A stretch of 64,000 bases of DNA from assembly GCA_964388955.1 (NCBI GenBank), contig CAYMCO010000004.1:1-64000 (forward strand), written 5' to 3'. Below the pieces are notes generated by a model that did not search any database, had not been told where the DNA came from, and saw nothing but the letters and a program-made list of their open reading frames with translations. Made by a program: the position numbers and the translations under genes. This document shows, one piece after another, positions 8,385 through 15,909 of this stretch (its first letter is position 1; each line of letters begins with the position of its first letter). This stretch comes from CAYMCO01 sp964388955. GTDB taxonomy: Bacteria > Chloroflexota > Anaerolineae > Anaerolineales > E44-bin32.

Positions 8385-9304
8385 TGACCAGGGTGCTGTT
8401 CCTGTTCATCGATGGCCTCGGCCTCGGTGCCGACGACCCCACCCTTAACCCGTTGATGCGGGCGAATATGCCCACGGTCCGCTCCTTGTTGGATGGAAAA
8501 GCCCTGACCGCTGCTTCGGCCCCTCTGCACACAGAATGGGCGTCCTTGATCTCCGTAGACGCTTGCCTGGGGATTGACGGTCGCCCCCAGTCCGCCACCG
8601 GCCAAGCCACGTTGCTCTCCGGACGCAACGTCCCCAGGGAGATCGGGGAGCATTTCGGACCGAAGCCAAACCAGGCCATTAGAAATGTCCTGGATCAGGA
8701 TAACCTGTTCCGCAATGTGCTCGAAGGCGGTGGGCAAGCCGCCCTGCTGAACGCCTATCCCCCAGCATACTTCGCGGCTATCCGCAGCGGTAGGCGGCTG
8801 CATTCCGCCATCACCTATGCCGCCTCAAGCGCTGGCATACCCATTCGCACGGCGAAGCATCTGGAAGCTGGCCAGGCGCTCTCTGCGGATTTTACCGGTG
8901 AAGGCTGGGCTGCTCGCTCGGATTTCCCCCCCGCGCCGGTATACACTCCCCAGGAAGCTGGAGGGCTGCTGGCGGACCTCGCGATGGAATACCAGCTCGC
9001 CTGGTTCGATTACTGGCTGTTGGATTACGCCGGCCATCGGGGGAGCACGGCCGAGGCCACGGCCTTGCTGGAGACCTGTGACGGCGTTCTTGCGGGGCTG
9101 CTGGAAACCCCCCAGAGCTACTCGGGACTGATCGTGCTGAGCTCCGATCACGGCAATGTCGAGGACATGGGGCGCCGAGGGCACACACTCAATCCTGTGC
9201 CGGCGCTCCTGATCGGCCCGAAATCCCTGCGCCTCGAGTTCACAGCCCACTTGAAGGACCTCACCGGATTTGCGCATCCGATCTTGCATGCCATATTTGC
9301 CTAG
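8381..9304 (+). CDS. Alkaline phosphatase/phosphoglycerate mutase-like metalloenzyme
   Basis: A 307-residue member of the metalloenzyme superfamily that includes phosphopentomutase and cofactor-independent phosphoglycerate mutase. The N-terminal metal site is FIDGLGLG (residues ~7-14) and the C-terminal metal site is SSDHGNVEDMGRRGH. A nucleophilic Ser/Thr may be supplied by SATGQATLLSGRN, as in the family. It is shorter than phosphoglycerate mutase (~510 residues), so it is probably a phosphodiesterase or phosphatase-like relative. It ends the operon begun by the thioredoxin-like gene. Substrate unknown. Confidence 0.8.
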   Translation: MMTRVLFLFIDGLGLGADDPTLNPLMRANMPTVRSLLDGKALTAASAPLHTEWASLISVDACLGIDGRPQSATGQATLLSGRNVPREIGEHFGPKPNQAIRNVLDQDNLFRNVLEGGGQAALLNAYPPAYFAAIRSGRRLHSAITYAASSAGIPIRTAKHLEAGQALSADFTGEGWAARSDFPPAPVYTPQEAGGLLADLAMEYQLAWFDYWLLDYAGHRGSTAEATALLETCDGVLAGLLETPQSYSGLIVLSSDHGNVEDMGRRGHTLNPVPALLIGPKSLRLEFTAHLKDLTGFAHPILHAIFA

Positions 9305-9584
9305 GCAAAGGGACGGACGCCTGGCCCGAGGGTGCATTCCCCATTGGCGGGCAACGCCCTTGCACTCAAGAGCCGGGTATCCGACTACCCCCACCCCCTC
9401 TCTCCCCCTCCCCCCACGGTGATTTGGATGCGGAGAAATCAGCGCCAACGGTGGGGGCAGGGAATTGCGGTGGGGGACGCAATCGCGCTGCCGGAGTGGA
9501 TGTACGGCGCCCTGCATCTCCACGATGGGCAATCTGGGGGTCGAGTGTATGGTGCCCCAGCGCTGGGCCGGAAGTCGAACATAG

Positions 9585-9618
9585 CTGCGCCCCGAAATGG
9601 AACCCACCCTGGGCCGAG
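9585..9618 (+). repeat. Direct repeat copy A (core GAAATGGAAC)
   Basis: A segment of about 34 bases, with core CCCCGAAATGGAACCCACCC followed by TGGGCCGAG, recurs with few changes at 9843-9879. A shorter version (CCCCCTGAAATGGAAC) is at 168-183, upstream of the first gene. All copies lie between genes. The family is not known to me. Confidence 0.6.
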
Positions 9619-9695
9619 GGCTGCGTTCCATCCTGGGAGGCGATCTGACACGGCAGACTCGTGCCTGCCGCACCCTGTCAACAACACAGGCCAGG

Positions 9696-9817
9696 CCTCT
9701 CGATACACGCCTCGCTCCGCTCGCCGCTGCTCGAGATGCGGCCTGCCTCGCACGTTCCGATTGTAGGGAGGCGCATCTCGAGTGCCGAGTGGTGAAACCA
9801 CGAGGTGTATCGAGAGG
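9696..9817. repeat. Imperfect nested palindrome of about 122 bases
   Basis: The outer arms CCTCTCGATACACGCCTCG (9696-9714) and its near-complement (9801-9817) flank inner arms CTCGAGATGCG (9730-9740) and CGCATCTCGAG (9772-9782). The whole could form a long interrupted hairpin. It occupies the intergenic stretch 9305-9884, which has no convincing gene and also holds pyrimidine-rich and G-rich tracts at 9390-9480. Confidence 0.7.
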
Positions 9818-9842
9818 AGCGCCGTGCATTCACTCTCAAGCA

Positions 9843-9879
9843 GCCGCGCCCCCCGAAATGGAACACACCCGGGCCGATG
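9843..9879 (+). repeat. Direct repeat copy B (core GAAATGGAAC)
   Basis: Second copy of the repeat at 9585-9618, just upstream of the predicted promoter of the AMMECR1 gene. The shared part covers the GC-rich lead, GAAATGGAAC and the GGGCCGA end. Confidence 0.6.
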
Positions 9880-9884
9880 AGCCC

Positions 9885-9914
9885 TTGACACTCCGTATGT
9901 ACCCTCCGTATCAT
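9885..9914 (+). promoter_or_regulatory. Sigma70-type promoter for the AMMECR1 gene
   Basis: TTGACA at 9885-9890 and TATCAT at 9909-9914 with an 18-base spacer. The spacer holds a short direct repeat (CTCCGTAT twice). Confidence 0.6.
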
Positions 9915-10027
9915 GTCAGTGAAGGCCGTGCGGTCCCTCCGGCATACTATCAGAGAGGTCGGGGTTGGGTCAGGCGCGGCCGGTTCTAGAAGACGCATCG
10001 CCGGCCGATGCACACGGGGTGATATCG

Positions 10028-10627
10028 ATGGGGGGCACAAGCACGATCACTATGGCGGAAGGTATGTCTCTGCTTCCGTTGGCCCGAGGGGCTATGGAGA
10101 CCTTCGTCCTCACCGGTGAGCTCCCCACCTTGGAGCTCACCGAGTTCCCCGCCACTTTGCGAGCGCCGGGCGCCTCCTTCGTCACCCTCACAAAACACGG
10201 GGCTCTGCGCGGTTGCATCGGCACCCTCGAGGCGCGTCTCCCGCTCGCAGAAGACGTACGCAGGCGAGCGGTGGATGCCGCCACTCGAGACTACCGTTTC
10301 CCGCCCGTGCGTGCGCAGGAGTTGGCTGAGATTCACATTGAGGTCTCGGTGCTGAGTGCGCCTGAACCGCTTCGCTATGGGAATCCGCAGGAGATCCCTC
10401 ATCTGCTTCGACCAGGGACGGATGGGGTGGTGCTGGTTTCCGGTATGCGGCGATCAACTTTCCTGCCACAGGTATGGGAGCGGGTCCCTGAGCCGGAGCG
10501 CTTTCTCGAGATGCTTTGCCAGAAGGCCGGATTGGCCCCGGATGCCTGGCGTTACGAACCGCTGCACCTGCTCACATATCAGGTCCACAGCTTCTGCGAA
10601 GGCGACGAAGCCGAGGCAGCGGCCTAG
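10028..10627 (+). CDS. AMMECR1-domain protein (AmmeMemoRadiSam protein A type)
   Basis: A 199-residue protein with an AMMECR1 domain across nearly its full length. The diagnostic LRGCIGTL motif is at about residue 60, preceded by PGASFVTLTKHG and followed by DAATRDYRFPPV and the ELAEIHIEVSVLS strand. The biochemical role of AMMECR1 is not established; in bacteria it often neighbours Memo and radical SAM partners, which are not seen here. The ATG at 10028 follows GGGGTG; an upstream TTG (9965) and a downstream ATG (10052) are possible alternatives. Confidence 0.88.
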   Translation: MGGTSTITMAEGMSLLPLARGAMETFVLTGELPTLELTEFPATLRAPGASFVTLTKHGALRGCIGTLEARLPLAEDVRRRAVDAATRDYRFPPVRAQELAEIHIEVSVLSAPEPLRYGNPQEIPHLLRPGTDGVVLVSGMRRSTFLPQVWERVPEPERFLEMLCQKAGLAPDAWRYEPLHLLTYQVHSFCEGDEAEAAA

Positions 10628-10629
10628 AG

Positions 10630-10902
10630 TCACAGACTTTCAAATCGATCCACACGGAGGACAAACACCGTCGCCCGCCCATGCCCTGAGAGGTCGGGGG
10701 TGCGGCTTTTCTCCCGGATGATCTCCAGCGCACGATCGACCTTTTCCTCTTCGGTACCCACAAAGAGTGTTGTGTTCCCGCGCCGGAAGAATCCCCCCGT
10801 TGAAGCCACGCGTGTGACGCGGTACTCCTCCGCCAGCATGGCTGCAACCACCTCTTCTACCCCTTCATCGCTCAAGATGATGATCATCAGTTTCATGCTC
10901 AT
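10630..10902 (-). CDS. DarA/PstA-like cyclic-di-AMP receptor protein (DUF970, PII-like)
   Basis: A 90-residue PII-like protein. The signature VASTGGFFRRGNTTLFVGTE (residues ~32-52) matches the nucleotide loop of DarA/PstA receptors that bind cyclic di-AMP. The stop is followed at close range by the AMMECR1 gene on the other strand. Its start overlaps the end of the upstream antiporter gene (10899-10902), so the two are cotranscribed and probably act together. Ligand identity is inferred from the family. Confidence 0.85.
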   Translation of the reverse strand: MSMKLMIIILSDEGVEEVVAAMLAEEYRVTRVASTGGFFRRGNTTLFVGTEEEKVDRALEIIREKSRTPDLSGHGRATVFVLRVDRFESL

Positions 10903-12785
10903 ATGGCCTCGTATCGCTCAACATCAAATGCGAACACAGTCGCCCCCTTCACCTGCACGGGGATCGGATCGATCAACGGTACGGGCACACCCTCGGGCAT
11001 CGTCGACAGGTATTCAACCCGGCTTCGGGCTGTGCGCTCGAGAGTCTCAATTGCCTCCGGCAAGCGCCCCTGGGGGATTCCGATCAGCACCAGGTGGTTG
11101 GCGCGCCTGAGGAACGCCCCTCGGCTCTGCACCTGGGTGGAACGGATGCCCCTCATGGCGAGGGCGTTGATGGCCGATTCAAGATCGCGCGATTGCAGCA
11201 CCACCATGATGAGCTTGTCCACTCCACCGGCACTGTCCCCTGGCTCCGCCAGATCGGTCCAAGTGCCAAAGTCGGATTCCAGGGCCGCATCCACCTCCGT
11301 GATCAGATCTTCGTATGATCCCTGAGAGATCGCCCCGGTGCGCCGCAACGAAGCCAGGGTGCTGCGTTGGGCCCGCAGCATCTCCCGCCGGGAGGTGATC
11401 AATTCGTCGTTCTCCAACTCCGGCGCACCGTCCAGCGCCTCCCGAACCCCTACCGTGAGCGCATCGATCCGATGCTGAATCCGCGGCCGCACCTTCTCCC
11501 AAATGTGCGATGAGATCAAGCCGTCATCGTGCAGTCTCGAGAGATGTTGGAGGCCGGCGCGCGCCGCGATGGCCCGGGCGTGTCTCCGCTCGTACTCGAT
11601 CTGCTCCTCCGTGCGGCCCACCAACTGCAACTTGTCCACCAGCCACTCAAGGGACATCCCCTGGCCGATCATGGTGAACAGGACCACACCGAAGGTCATC
11701 ACAATCACTGTGCTGCGCTCCGCACCGAGCGCTTCCGGCAGGCTCAACGCCAAGGCGAGGGCGATGGCCCCTCGCAAGCCGCCCCAGAAAAGAACATGCC
11801 GCCACCGCTCGGGAATAGGGCGCCCCAACCGGGATAGCAGATACACGTTCAGCCCCCTGCTCACCAATACCGCCAAGATGCCCCACAGGGTTGGCCCCAA
11901 GGTCTGCAGCATCCCCCCAATATCCATCTCCAAGCCGATCATCAAGAAGACGGCTGAATTGGCCAGAAAGGCGACATATTCCCAGAAGTTGTGCACTACG
12001 ATCCTGGTCGTGGGCGACATCTCATTCCTGCTGAGGTTGCCACTCACGAGACCGGCGCACACCACCGCCAACACGCCACTGAGGTGGAACTGTTCGGCAA
12101 GCAGGTACGATCCGAACGCCAAGACGGTCGTCAATGTGGTCTCGACGAGATAATCGTCGATGTGGCCGATCAGCCGCGTGGTAAGCCACCCCAAGGCGAC
12201 CCCCACGATTACCCCCCCTCCCGCCACCCGCAGAAACTCGAACAAGGCGCCGACGATGTCCAACTGCCCGATTTGAACGGCGGCCAGCGTGAGGCTGAAG
12301 ATCACGATCGCGGTGCCATCGTTGAACAGGCTCTCGGCCTCCATCAGCACCTCGAGCCGTTTGGGAACGCCCAACTTGCGGAAGATGGCCACCACGGAGA
12401 CCGGATCCGTTGCTCCCACCAAGGCGCCGAAAACCAACGCCACAGCAGTCGAGAGCTTGGCGCCCCACGCCACGATGCCGCCTGTAACGACCGTTGTCAG
12501 CACCACCCCCGGCACCGCAAACAGGAAGATCGTGCCCAGATTCTTGCGGAGTTTGTTCCAATCGATTTGAAAGGCGGCTTCGAAGACCAAGGGCGGGATG
12601 AAAAGGAAGAGGATCAGCTCAGAGGTGACGCTTAGCTCGAGCGAAGAGCGCAAGGAGAGCGCCAGTCCCACCAAGACCAGGGCGACGGTGTAGTGAATGC
12701 GCAGTCGCCGAACGACGATGGCGACGACGGAGACGATAAGCAGCAGTTCTAGGACCAGGCTTTCCACCCGGATTAGGCTTTCCAT
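10899..12785 (-). CDS. Na+/H+ antiporter (CPA1/NhaP type) with C-terminal DarA-like domain
   Basis: A 628-residue protein. Residues 1-400 form a CPA1 exchanger with about 12 membrane helices, the transport-site motif GATDPVSVVAIF (near residue 145) and FNDGTAIV. Residues ~400-520 are a cytoplasmic helical region. Residues 524-628 form a PII-like domain parallel to the separate DarA-like protein encoded next: KLIMVVL...AFLRRANHLVLIGI...GATVFAFDVERYEAI compared with KLMIIIL...FFRRGNTTLFVGTE...RATVFVLRVDRFESL. This fused domain is the likely sensor, and cyclic di-AMP is known to control ion transport in other bacteria through other domains. Na+ or K+ specificity is not determined. Confidence 0.87.
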   Translation of the reverse strand: MESLIRVESLVLELLLIVSVVAIVVRRLRIHYTVALVLVGLALSLRSSLELSVTSELILFLFIPPLVFEAAFQIDWNKLRKNLGTIFLFAVPGVVLTTVVTGGIVAWGAKLSTAVALVFGALVGATDPVSVVAIFRKLGVPKRLEVLMEAESLFNDGTAIVIFSLTLAAVQIGQLDIVGALFEFLRVAGGGVIVGVALGWLTTRLIGHIDDYLVETTLTTVLAFGSYLLAEQFHLSGVLAVVCAGLVSGNLSRNEMSPTTRIVVHNFWEYVAFLANSAVFLMIGLEMDIGGMLQTLGPTLWGILAVLVSRGLNVYLLSRLGRPIPERWRHVLFWGGLRGAIALALALSLPEALGAERSTVIVMTFGVVLFTMIGQGMSLEWLVDKLQLVGRTEEQIEYERRHARAIAARAGLQHLSRLHDDGLISSHIWEKVRPRIQHRIDALTVGVREALDGAPELENDELITSRREMLRAQRSTLASLRRTGAISQGSYEDLITEVDAALESDFGTWTDLAEPGDSAGGVDKLIMVVLQSRDLESAINALAMRGIRSTQVQSRGAFLRRANHLVLIGIPQGRLPEAIETLERTARSRVEYLSTMPEGVPVPLIDPIPVQVKGATVFAFDVERYEAI

Positions 12786-12800
12786 TCTTGGTCCCTCAAT

Positions 12801-15197
12801 CTACAGGCCCTCTTGCTCCACCAGTCGCGGCGCCTCGCCATCAACAATCTCCTGCTGGCCATCCGGGAAGCGGATCACAGCCCGCGCTCCGTCCCGGCGC
12901 ACCTCCAGGCCCTTCCAGCGCACTGTCACCGGCCACGGGAAGGGGTTTCTCCCCCGCACCACAACCTTGCGTGGGCTGAGCAACTCAAGCCCCAGAGTCT
13001 CTATGAATAGATGCGTTGGGGCCAACCCCGCCACGTGGTCCCGCGGGCCAAAGGCGGTCCGCTGATCTGGAGAGTACATCTGGCGAAATCCCTTTTGATC
13101 TTTCAACGCCGCGACGATGCCAGCCATCAGGCGTTCCACCAGCTCCGCGGCTTGCTCCTGGCAGCCATATTCCACCAGCGCCTCGCCGATCAGAGTATTC
13201 CAGAAAAGGGACACCCCGCAACATTCGTCCGCCAGCGCTTGATCATACGCCGGATCCTGCGCCGAGCACTCAGGGATGCCGAATGGGCGCCAGAACTGCT
13301 CCGGATCGGCCAGGGTCGCGGCGGTCACGGCCCCTGCCCCCCTCGGATCGGGAAGGCCCGTCCACAGCGGCATCAAGTTAGTCACGTCGCTGCGGCAGTA
13401 ATCGGCGATCCAAATCTCGGTTTCGAGCCCTCTTCCCAATCCGCGCGCCTCAACGCGCTCGATCTCCGCGTAAATCTTCTCGCTGGTTGCCGAACCCATA
13501 TCCCAGAACCATTGAAACTGCGATGCACCCAGGGGCTCCACCCGATGGCGCCCCCTCCGGCCTCGACCGTGCAGGTACACCGCGCCTTCTTTCGCCTGCG
13601 CTTCCGGGCCTCGAATGCGCACAAGCACCCTCCCCGGGGGATCGAAGGTCTGATCCAGACGGAGATCGAATTCTCCTGACCCGCTGCCCAACAGCATGCC
13701 GGGGGGCGAGAGGTGCAGTTCCCGGTCCAAGTGTCGGTAGCGCCCCCCTTGCTCGTCCCAGCTCTTCTCGATCGATTGGCGAAGGCGCGCCATGCGCTCC
13801 CGCAAGGCCGGGAGCGGCTCCTCACGGCCAAGGGCCAGCGCCATGTTGATCAAGGAGCGGCTTTCCCGGTGCAGGAGAGCGGACAGATCCGGCGTTTCCG
13901 CCCATCGGATATCCAGGGCGCCGCCCCACTCGCGCCATCGGACGAACGAGGGCCATTCGTCAAATCCGGCTTGCAGCGTATGGTCCCACTCCGGATGCCC
14001 ATCCCCATCGCGGTCGTGTCGCGGGGAGAACCAGATCTCATTGAAAGCGATCAGCCCGGGCAGCGCTTGCCTCAGAAATTCCTTGTCGCCGGTCTGCTGA
14101 AAGATCCGCCATGCCATGGTCGCCAGCAATGGGATGCAGAGCGCCTTGTTCCGCTGTCCTCCCAGGCCTGGGCGCCAGTCGATGTGCCCATCTGGAGACT
14201 GGACCGCCAGGAAGTTCAGAATCAGCCCCTTTCCCAACTCTGGCGCCGCGTTCAGGATCTGGGAGAGCACGAGATATACTTGCTGCGCCGACTGTCCATC
14301 CCATGCAGATCCATAATCTCGACCATCCCCGCGCGCAGAGAAACCGTCCCCCGGCGCACGCACATCAACGATGGAGGCATGCGGCAGATGGGACGTCGGG
14401 CTGATGAAATTCCCTAGTGCCACCTTCTGGGAGAATGCAAAGGCGGCATCCCAGTCGCCATCCCCCGTATGGATCTCGATCTGGGAGGCATTGACCAATT
14501 CAATGTGCGCCACTTCTTCATCCCAGTGCCGACCGGCTTGGTCGCGGGCCAGCTTGAAGGATGCCTCCATCTCGCCCACCGCAGCATGCGCCCAATGGAC
14601 GGTGCGGGGAAAGCCAGGCAGCAGCATTTGGTCCAAGGCCAGGCCCGGATAGGCGGCGGAATCCGCCACTGCTCCGCCCGCCATGAACAACACGGGCTCC
14701 AGGCCCCCGGTCGCGCCAGCCAAGATGATGGCGCCCTCAACATTGACCTCCCGCATGGATTGGGGTTCATCCTCTGGGTGCAGCAGGGCGTGCAATCGCA
14801 ACCGCATGCGCGCCGTCTGAGGCCCGAGATTCTGCAGGGTGAACCGGCCGACGACCGCATGGGAGCTCGGCACCCAGTACTCCGCCAGCACTCTCAAATC
14901 CGCGAAAGGCGAGAACTCAATCTTCAGGTAGTTTGGGAAAAAGCCCCTCAAGAGAGGTGGGGCCGCAAACTCGCCTGGATCGACGACATACCGATCCTGG
15001 CGCACGAAACCCGGGAATATGCGCATCGAGCGCGCCCTCAGACCATAGCTCGTCTCCAGCGATAGCGAAGCGGGATGCTCCGCTTGCATGCAAAGCTCCC
15101 AGATCTGATCATCGAAGTAGTCCACCTCCGCCAAGCGAGCGTCGGCAGCGATTCTCAGACTGAGAGGGTCATCCGCCCCCAGCTCCCATTCTCTCAT
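12801..15197 (-). CDS. Glycoside hydrolase family 63-like protein (six-hairpin glycosidase)
   Basis: A 798-residue protein with an N-terminal beta-sandwich and a C-terminal (alpha/alpha)6 barrel. The catalytic-region motif SPRHDRDGDGHPEWDHTLQ followed by GFDEWPSF is typical of GH63/amylo-alpha-1,6-glucosidase-type enzymes, in which such Asp and Glu act as acid and base. No signal peptide is visible, so it may act on cytoplasmic oligosaccharides or compatible-solute glycosides. The frame is open to 15920, but the ATG at 15197 starts the homologous region, and the extension overlaps the divergent MaoC gene. It is divergent from that gene with 75 bases between starts. The exact substrate is unknown. 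Confidence 0.78.
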   Translation of the reverse strand: MREWELGADDPLSLRIAADARLAEVDYFDDQIWELCMQAEHPASLSLETSYGLRARSMRIFPGFVRQDRYVVDPGEFAAPPLLRGFFPNYLKIEFSPFADLRVLAEYWVPSSHAVVGRFTLQNLGPQTARMRLRLHALLHPEDEPQSMREVNVEGAIILAGATGGLEPVLFMAGGAVADSAAYPGLALDQMLLPGFPRTVHWAHAAVGEMEASFKLARDQAGRHWDEEVAHIELVNASQIEIHTGDGDWDAAFAFSQKVALGNFISPTSHLPHASIVDVRAPGDGFSARGDGRDYGSAWDGQSAQQVYLVLSQILNAAPELGKGLILNFLAVQSPDGHIDWRPGLGGQRNKALCIPLLATMAWRIFQQTGDKEFLRQALPGLIAFNEIWFSPRHDRDGDGHPEWDHTLQAGFDEWPSFVRWREWGGALDIRWAETPDLSALLHRESRSLINMALALGREEPLPALRERMARLRQSIEKSWDEQGGRYRHLDRELHLSPPGMLLGSGSGEFDLRLDQTFDPPGRVLVRIRGPEAQAKEGAVYLHGRGRRGRHRVEPLGASQFQWFWDMGSATSEKIYAEIERVEARGLGRGLETEIWIADYCRSDVTNLMPLWTGLPDPRGAGAVTAATLADPEQFWRPFGIPECSAQDPAYDQALADECCGVSLFWNTLIGEALVEYGCQEQAAELVERLMAGIVAALKDQKGFRQMYSPDQRTAFGPRDHVAGLAPTHLFIETLGLELLSPRKVVVRGRNPFPWPVTVRWKGLEVRRDGARAVIRFPDGQQEIVDGEAPRLVEQEGL

Positions 15198-15272
15198 ATC
15201 GGCTATTCTACGAACTCGGCGGCGGATCGTCAAAGGCATGCTAGAATCCAACAGCACACCAAGGAGGCTCCC

Positions 15273-15746
15273 ATGACTCAACCGCCGCGCCACACACGAG
15301 GCGCTTATTTTGAGGATTTTGAAGTTGGCCAGCGGATCCTCACCCCCGCCAGGACCATCACCGAGGCGGACATTCAGCAATTCGCGGGCTTGTCCGGCGA
15401 CTACAATCCGATCCATACCAATGCTGTGCTGGCCCAATCGACCACCTTCGGATCCCGAGTTGCCCACGGGCTGCTCATTCTGGCCATCGCCTCGGGGCTG
15501 GCCGACCGGACGGGGTTCATCGAGGGCACCGCCATCGCCTTTCGCGAGATTCTGGACTGGAAGTTCAGCCTCCCGGTCTTCATTGGGGATACAGTGCATG
15601 TGTTGCTGGAAGTCGAAGAGACCAAGGCCCTTCCCCGGCTCGGGGGAGGCGCGGTGATCATCGCACTGAGAGTTATTAATCAGGAGGAGAAGACGGTCAT
15701 GAGAGGGCGCTGGTCGGTCTTGATTCAGAGCGGGCCCGAGGCATGA
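15273..15746 (+). CDS. MaoC-family dehydratase
   Basis: A 157-residue hot-dog-fold hydratase. The motif FAGLSGDYNPIHTNAVLAQ carries the Asp and His of the (R)-hydratase active site, followed by the VAHGLLILAIASGL helix. MaoC proteins hydrate 2-enoyl-CoA to (R)-3-hydroxyacyl-CoA, or act on related thioesters. The start is the ATG at 15273 with AAGGAGG at 15261-15267. No CoA-metabolism genes lie next to it, so the pathway is not indicated. Confidence 0.88.
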   Translation: MTQPPRHTRGAYFEDFEVGQRILTPARTITEADIQQFAGLSGDYNPIHTNAVLAQSTTFGSRVAHGLLILAIASGLADRTGFIEGTAIAFREILDWKFSLPVFIGDTVHVLLEVEETKALPRLGGGAVIIALRVINQEEKTVMRGRWSVLIQSGPEA

Positions 15747-15892
15747 TTGCCGCCTCGCCTGTCTGGCTGCCCAAGCGAGGACTCCGGCGACCCTGGCCTG
15801 TGTAGGCTGCGGCCTGGCCCGTGAGGCGAGGGAGCCATTGAGTAACTCGGGCTGGCGGGATGCGGGGCGAGTGATCGATATCACCGCCTGCG

Positions 15893-15901
15893 TGCTATAA
15901 T
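15893..15901 (+). promoter_or_regulatory. Extended -10 element placing the PBP1A start near +1 (leaderless)
   Basis: TGCTATAAT at 15893-15901 is a perfect extended -10. The ATG begins at 15910, so transcription would start at or 1-3 bases before it. No ribosome binding site precedes the ATG, consistent with a leaderless mRNA. Confidence 0.55.
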
Positions 15902-15909
15902 CGCGCAAG

